From NCBI GenBank assembly GCA_007644065.1, contig VJWN01000002.1:443809-507808 (forward strand): a stretch of 64,000 nt of DNA, in the 5' to 3' direction. The DNA comes from Margaritispora aquatica. Lineage: Eukaryota; Ascomycota; Leotiomycetes; Helotiales; Discinellaceae. A model generated the notes under the pieces. That model made no database searches. It worked only from the letters and a program-made list of their open reading frames with translations, and was not told where the DNA came from. Shown here in pieces: positions 60,301 through 64,000 of this stretch (within the stretch, counting starts at the first letter, position 1; the number at the start of each line of letters is the position of its first letter). Both the position numbers and the translations under genes were made by a program.

Positions 60301-63157
60301 TATACCTCATAAGTACGTTGTATTTTTCTATACCGAATTAGACTGACAGATTTAGCGCTTCAAGATGGAGAAATATCTTTACTCGAGTTCTTCTTGCATG
60401 TTTGCTTGCGTGCAATCGCAGGCAGCCATGACCCCAAGACAGTGGGCTTAGAATCACGGACGAACCAACTTCATCGCACAGCGCTGACTACGCTTCATCA
60501 AATTATGCTTAGCCCTTATGCTTCATCTCTGGTTGATCTTGAGCTGGAGCACATCCTCATTGATCAATTAAGAAAATCACTGGATGCCACAGACCCTTTC
60601 ATCCAGGTTCTACTTCTGGATGTTGTTTTTGATGCCCTCAAGATGAGAAATGCAGCTCGACCCATTCTCCAAGCTCCTCTCTCGCCAACGATGGATGCAA
60701 AACGGCCACTCACACAAGAAACACCACAAGGTACAAAGCTCGCGCTCTCAACCGAAGGAAATGATCAACCACACACAGCAGCTCCACCTCCACCTGTATC
60801 ACTAATAAAATGTCTCCAGGCAGCATTTGCAAGTAAGAGCAGCCGCGTTGTTCTTGATAGCTGGGTCAGCTTCTTGACAGAATGTCTACCGCTGTATTAT
60901 GATACTATCTTCCAGATACTTATACCACTCGTGGAGACACTGTGCGCACAGATTGGAAGCACATTTGCCAATCTCCAGAAGACCTTTGGATCAAGTCTTG
61001 TTTCTCTTGAGGATTCTGTAGCACCCGAGTCGACGCTCATCTCCTTACTCAATGGTCTCGAGCATGTGCTCGCAAGGGGACACGATCGGCTATTACAGGA
61101 CGAAATGAAGGTGACAATTGTAAAGAGCCCAGATCATCAGCCCCAAGGTTTCTTTGGCAATATGGTTTCAGGTGTATTTGCGACCGAGACTCCCCAGGCA
61201 AGAAGCATAACAGCCAATAATCGACTTACAGTTCTACTCTCCTTTCAAGATGCTGTACGCATTTGCTTCACAATCTGGTCTTGGGGGGGCAGCGATGGAT
61301 ACATTCAGGATATAGAATCAGCTTCATCATTCAACTATACTTCCCTGCGAATGAGAAACCGCGCTCGTCGATTGCTAGAACACTTATTTGCAGCTGAGGC
61401 TCTAGAATGTCTCGAAACGGTTGTTGAGGTTTGGCAAAAGTCATCGAGAACAACCGACCTAAGGTCACCGATAGTGTTTAATTTGTTCCATGTACTTGAT
61501 GGATCACGACCTAAACACACGATACCTGCCATATTCAATGCTATTTATAGTCGAACAAATCCAGCAGCCTTAGATCCTGCCAGGAAATCAACACTTACCT
61601 CATCACTCAACGACACTGACTTGGTAATTTTCCTCGTGGAATATGCCCGTTCACTGGAAGACGATGCTATGGATGAAATCTGGACTGATTGCATGACATT
61701 CTTACGGGACCTCTTAGCAAATCCATTCCCGCACCGGCAGACACTTCCAAGCCTTTTGGAATTTGCAGCAATTCTAGGCGAAAAGGTCGACAATACCAAC
61801 TTTGGGGAGCAACGGAAGATGAGGAGAGAGTTGGGAGTAAGTGTAATTTGTGTGTGCATCTGAGATGTGCTAATTGGAATTCTAGGATCTATTTCTTCGA
61901 CTTCTCACCGCTATTTTCACTACCAAACCAATGGGGTTTTCTGACAATGCCACAGATTCTGACGAGAAGTCTGCTTCATCACGATCAGATGACGTGGTTG
62001 GCATTCTAGCTGCCGTTGCACCTAATCTTCCCAAAGTCTTGGTTGATCCTGATCGTGTTTTAAATGCAGCAAACACAATTTCCACCAGCTTGATCGCACC
62101 AACTTTCAAATCAAAGTCTTTTCCTGATAACGTTTCCAAAAACACCTTGGTGCTGTTATATCAGTTAGCCCGTTTACCGAATACGCAGAAGTACTGGAGG
62201 AAGGATCTTAGTGATGCTTTCAACGATGCGAGATTCTTCTCAAATACAGTGCCTCTGGTGGATACGGAATGGCTCCCTTTGCTCAAGCAATGGTCATTAA
62301 GCGATAAAGAGCGAATGCCAGATCTTCTCTCGCGACTTGTTGCACCCACAACGGCAGGAATTGTGTTCGGTGTTGGTGCAACATCAGCTCGGCTAGAATC
62401 TGATCGGAAAACCCAGCTCAATCTTCGTCGGATCGCAACACTTATCCTGGCAACAGTCGATGACAATTTTGTCACCGATTTATCTGCTATGCAAGAGAAG
62501 ATTGTCGATCTCCTCGCTGCCACTACAACATCATCCCCATCTTCAACAACACGCGCAGATATATATCTGCTACTGCGAGCTCTTGTACTGAAGACCTCTC
62601 CAGTTCATCTCACAACGTTGTGGCCCATTGTCAACGCTGAACTGCATGAAGTCATCTCATCCGTCATCTCACCCGATCACAGTGCAGCCTCAGAGACATT
62701 CAATAACTACGCAATTCTCCAAGCTTGCAAACTGCTCGATACCTTGTTATGCATTGCACCAGACGATTTCCAACTCCACGAATGGCTCTTCATAACCGAT
62801 ACAATCGACGCAGTATATCGACCCCATGGCTTCGAGCCCGTCGCTCTCATCGACGAGTTGTCTGAGGAACTTGGGTCTACGGCACTTGCATCGACATCTC
62901 AAACAGAAGCCGCTGCCATACAGGCTGCGAACGGCACTATGCGCCAGCTATTGATTGGACCTGGAGGGATCAGCGACGAAGGGAATTGGGAGAGGAAAGA
63001 TGAGTTAGTAGGGAAGGTTTTGAGGCCGTTCTTCAGCCAGTTGAGCATTTTTGCGTTTGAGAGCACGTACTCGATGAATCTGCCTGATTTGGAGGCGTGC
63101 AGGATGAGCTTGCTGAAGGATTTGTTTGATGAGAGGAGCATTGTTAAGGCTTTGTAG
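57323..63157 (+). CDS. DOP1: Dopey-domain protein DOP1
   Basis: Five exons, 57323..57413, 57468..60015, 60071..60312, 60356..61836 and 61886..63157, encode 1,877 residues, the usual length. The short first exon (MMSLETGSISPTSSGRAS...) joins to EPPRKDKAFKTYSNSVQRSL through a 54-nt intron with a GTGTGA donor; the start codon could also be the second ATG (57326). The N-terminal Dopey domain (SLSLFDTSLLEWSDYISFL, then VHQKALEVYGYIF) and later helical-repeat blocks (WLQNLSGVDK-LYHIFVTKF) are diagnostic. Dop1 with Mon2 acts at Golgi/endosome membranes in vesicle traffic; the Aspergillus homologue DopA affects development. The third intron is only 43 nt. Confidence 0.94.
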
Positions 63158-63718
63158 AGATAGTATAGAATATCTAGGATTTTGGAAAAGCTTTTATATT
63201 CTTTCAAATTCAAAATCACAAGACGTCTTTGGTTTGCCTGTTATTAGCCCTGGTATGGTCAGGTTGAATGGATGAGTAGATGACGAGAAAACCTGGACTC
63301 TCAGGCTTTGAGGCATTCATAGGCAGCAATGGTTCTCCTGTTGATATCCCACCCACCAACAAGTCCGAAGGACTCATTAAGTTGACTCAAAAATCCCAAT
63401 CGATACATATGTATCTCTATTCATATTTGATTTACAGAATTCAAAATGCTCATGTCTTCATTTGATAATCTCTTAACATAGTGAGCAAAGGCATGCATCG
63501 CGACATTTAGCTCCGCAAACCTGGTTTTCTGTCGAGTTGCCTCAGGATGGCAATTCCTCGACATGCAACAAAAAGAACGGAACACACTTTTAAGGAGTAT
63601 CCGTCGTCACCCTCAGGCTCCAAGGCAATTTCACATAATCCACATCACATTTCATGCACCGGGTTCCCAAACCATCACCTTCCTCCGTCCTGCCTATTCG
63701 TGACCTCAAAACCTCTAC
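63158..63718. other. Intergenic region between convergent DOP1 and TGS1
   Basis: 561 bp of 3' flanks, with no gene visible. Confidence 0.55.
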
Positions 63719-64000
63719 CTATGATTTGCTTGCTGGAATATAAGCGACAAGCGCTTTGCCTGCCCCTTGCATGCAGTACTGCACGACTTCGATTTTCTTT
63801 CCTCCTGTTGCGAGTTTGGCGATTTGTCGCAGGTCGCTGGATCTGGGGAGGTAGAGCGCGGATTCCATTCCCTGACAGGCATCGTGAATTTGCTGCAAGG
63901 AGTATGGAATCATGGTAGATAGGTTGAAGATCTCGTCTGTTGAGTAGCCAGGACCTCCCCAGGGTGGTGAGGCGAATATGACCGTCTCAGACGGATCGAT
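63719..64000 (-). CDS. TGS1: Trimethylguanosine synthase, C-terminal part (cut by window edge)
   Basis: The last 93 codons plus stop of a gene that continues past 64000. The methyltransferase catalytic motif SPPWGGPGYSTDEIFNLS is present. Its SPPWGGP core is specific for Tgs1, which dimethylates the m7G cap of snRNAs and snoRNAs to 2,2,7-trimethylguanosine in the nucleus. The following helices (IPYSLQQIHDACQGM, LPRSSDLRQIAKLA) and the basic/hydrophobic end VQYCMQGAGKALVAYI fit the family. No intron is seen in this part. Confidence 0.88.
   Translation of the reverse strand: MDPSETVIFASPPWGGPGYSTDEIFNLSTMIPYSLQQIHDACQGMESALYLPRSSDLRQIAKLATGGKKIEVVQYCMQGAGKALVAYIPASKS

Overview
The window is nuclear DNA of a filamentous ascomycete (Pezizomycotina). 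The evidence is short introns (mostly 43-125 nt) with GTAAGT/GTATGT-type donors and CTAAC-like branch sites, 1-3 kb genes on both strands, a Zn2Cys6 regulator, and typical fungal families (Kre9/Knh1-like GPI protein, NmrA-like reductase, FAD monooxygenase). A Leotiomycete-type genome is my guess from protein flavour and cannot be proved from this sequence alone. I resolved 24 protein-coding genes plus the 3' end of a 25th, most with exon structures that translate without a break. I saw no tRNA, rRNA, CRISPR array or recognisable transposon.

Layout. 1-2.2 kb: simple-repeat-rich, no gene. 2.2-4.6 kb: a HAD-type hydrolase and a secreted M20 peptidase, tail to tail. 5.5-12.9 kb: a dense housekeeping block with geranylgeranyltransferase-I beta (CDC43), ILM1, the NatB auxiliary subunit (MDM20/NAA25) and COX23. 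14.8-16.0 kb: a 2-oxoglutarate/Fe(II) dioxygenase-like protein. 17.2-19.5 kb: a RING E3 ligase with the architecture of PSH1, the centromeric-histone ubiquitin ligase. 19.5-26.9 kb: a gene-poor stretch full of microsatellites, with one GPI-anchored cell-surface protein in the middle.

26.9-39.7 kb looks like an accessory metabolic neighbourhood: a divergent kinase-like protein, a Zn2Cys6 transcription factor, an alpha/beta hydrolase (with a GC-AG intron), an NmrA/isoflavone-reductase-like protein, a small MYND protein, a salicylate-hydroxylase-type FAD monooxygenase and a proline-iminopeptidase-like hydrolase. No PKS, NRPS or terpene synthase is present, so if it is a pathway it is more likely catabolic or detoxifying.

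40.2-46.8 kb returns to core functions: KEL3-like kelch protein, the SWR1-complex HIT-finger subunit VPS71, a small mitochondrial membrane protein and protein disulfide isomerase (PDI1), whose first active site is encoded across two consecutive 8-nt microexons. 48.8-54.4 kb holds a 1,119-residue disordered fungal protein and a small alanine-rich protein of unknown function. 54.6-63.2 kb carries MON1 and DOP1, two membrane-traffic genes sharing one divergent promoter. The right edge holds the C-terminus of the snRNA/snoRNA cap hypermethylase TGS1.

The most unusual observations are the paired PDI microexons, the recurrent C-rich to G-rich strand-skew flip inside many genes, the accessory cluster, and the heptanucleotide/hairpin repeats around the GPI-protein gene.
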